Part shown: positions 5,970-6,652 of the stretch, piece after piece
Position numbering within the stretch: position 1 is the first letter of the stretch
Layout: each line of letters starts with the position of its first letter
Origin: an uncultured Selenomonadales bacterium
GTDB lineage: Bacteria > Bacillota > Negativicutes > Selenomonadales > Selenomonadaceae
Direction of reading: 5' to 3'
NCBI GenBank assembly: GCA_946543495.1
Contig: CAMNLS010000066.1
Span: 1 to 6,652, forward strand
DNA length: 6,652 nt
Made by a program: the position numbers and the translations under genes
The notes under the pieces: model-generated
Told to the model about the DNA's origin: nothing
The model's input: the letters and a program-made list of their open reading frames with translations, nothing else
The model's database searches: none

Positions 5970-6534
5970 ACTGATTAGGCGTGGCGGTCAAGGTATTCAA
6001 GTTGCCGTCGGACGTTAGAGAAAATTTTATGTCGCCTTTGACGACGGAGCCTGTAGAACCTTCCGCCGTAAGCTCGTCTACTAAAGTTTTCGGGTCGACA
6101 TCAGGCGCAATACTCTTCACGAACGACGATAACAGCAAGACAGTAAATAATGACTCGTCATTTTCCTCTGGCGTCGTGAAACAAAAGTTCAATGCCGTAA
6201 AATTGCCGTCATCGGCGCAATTCGCAACAACCATCACGCGATAATCGCCAAACATGTTCGCGAAGGTCTTGCCGATGATTTTATAGTCCTTAATCAAGAA
6301 TAAATATTCAACTTCTGACACATCATCGCTTTGCATAGCCTCTTTAAGTATCGGAATCATTATGCCGTTGAATTTTTCTTTAAAAGTTTCGGCGTTGAGG
6401 TCGAAAGTTGCGGAAATTTGATTTTGTTCGACGTTCACGAAGATATTATCAAGTTGCGTGCGCGTAAATGGGACTGCTTCTACCTGCGCGGACATAATCA
6501 ACAGCACAAACGCAGTTATAAAAAATTTTTTCAT
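5968..6534 (-). CDS. small exported protein of unknown function
   Basis: This 188-residue protein has a clear Sec signal peptide: a lysine pair at the start (MKK), a hydrophobic core FFITAFVLLIM (4-14), and a likely cleavage site after VEA (residue 20). There is no lipobox cysteine, so it is probably soluble in the periplasm or released. The mature part (about 168 residues) is mildly acidic, with two cysteines (106 and 118) that could form a disulfide, and has no membrane segment except a short hydrophobic patch near 130-140. I recognise no family. The ATG at 6534 is chosen because GGAAGGGG lies 7 bases upstream and the signal peptide starts there; an in-frame ATG at 6567 would bury it and overlap the ligase gene. 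It follows the ligase stop by one base, so the two are probably co-translated. Confidence 0.8.
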   Translation of the reverse strand: MKKFFITAFVLLIMSAQVEAVPFTRTQLDNIFVNVEQNQISATFDLNAETFKEKFNGIMIPILKEAMQSDDVSEVEYLFLIKDYKIIGKTFANMFGDYRVMVVANCADDGNFTALNFCFTTPEENDESLFTVLLLSSFVKSIAPDVDPKTLVDELTAEGSTGSVVKGDIKFSLTSDGNLNTLTATPNQ

Positions 6535-6535
6535 A

Positions 6536-6652
6536 TCAAAGCCCCTTCCGAGCCAGATAATCTTCAAGAATCTTACGTTTAGCGATTTTACCTGTCGAAG
6601 TGCGCGGAATCTCTTTAAGCTCGTGAAATTCGCGCGGAATTTTATAGAGGGC
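6536..6652 (-). CDS. C-terminal end of an adenylate-forming ligase (AMP-binding, acyl-CoA synthetase superfamily), partial
   Basis: The minus strand is open from the window edge to a TGA at 6538-6536 and encodes 38 residues. They contain YKIPREF, then IPRTSTGKIAKRKIL. PRTxTGKI is the A10 motif of class I adenylate-forming enzymes, and its lysine (codon 6589-6587) is the catalytic residue for the adenylation step. Such enzymes activate a carboxylic acid as an acyl-AMP and usually transfer it to CoA or a carrier protein. The fragment holds only the end of the mobile C-terminal subdomain, so fatty acyl-CoA ligase, aryl-acid ligase and other members cannot be told apart. The 5' part lies beyond the right edge. 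The exported-protein gene starts one base after its stop. Confidence 0.85.
   Translation of the reverse strand, partial: ALYKIPREFHELKEIPRTSTGKIAKRKILEDYLARKGL
6542..6549 (-). promoter_or_regulatory. ribosome binding site of the exported-protein gene
   Basis: On the minus strand GGAAGGGG lies 7 bases before the ATG at 6534, within the last codons of the ligase gene. It decides between this start and the upstream in-frame ATG at 6567. Confidence 0.65.

Noticed and set aside
6535..6567. Upstream ATG for the exported protein
   Set aside because: It would put 11 residues ahead of a typical signal peptide and overlap the ligase gene; the start at 6534 has a good ribosome binding site.
1..6652. 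tRNA, rRNA, riboswitch, phage or defence genes
   Set aside because: The window is almost fully occupied by recognised housekeeping and transport genes; no such signature was seen in the remaining short gaps.

Overview
The window looks like ordinary bacterial chromosome with densely packed genes. Five genes or gene pieces plus a short stub run rightward (about 1-5934), and two run leftward from the right edge (5968-6652). The gene set (flavin-type enoyl-ACP reductase FabK next to FabD, strong AGGAGG-type ribosome binding sites, one GTG start, RecG) fits the Firmicutes in the broad sense. Base composition is moderate, with many GC-rich GGC/GCG/GAC codons next to AT-rich ones. A Negativicutes-type host is a plausible guess but cannot be proved from this sequence.

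Left part (1-1964): the last 15 codons of a possible unrecognised upstream gene, then fabK and fabD. These two act in type II fatty acid synthesis: FabD loads malonyl groups onto acyl carrier protein and FabK performs the last reduction of each elongation round. Middle (1972-3857): an inner-membrane permease and an ATPase of the FecCD/FecE (iron-siderophore, heme or cobalamin) import family, with no substrate-binding protein in view. A 140-base gap rich in inverted repeats separates the two. The ATPase gene overlaps recG (3847-5934), the branched-DNA helicase, by 11 bases. All these genes lie close together on one strand, so one transcript is likely. It ends at a clear two-way terminator at 5938-5969.

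Right part (minus strand): the last 38 codons of an adenylate-forming ligase (acyl-CoA synthetase superfamily), followed after one base by a gene for a small exported protein of unknown function. That gene ends inside the shared terminator.

No clear new biological system is visible. The most unusual signal is at the 3' end of the permease gene. An in-phase T-TTT-TTA slippery heptamer is followed 9 bases later by a foldable two-tier stem, and the -1 frame stays open across almost the whole 140-base gap. This could be a programmed frameshift or slippage site. It could also be chance, because long open off-frames are common in this sequence.
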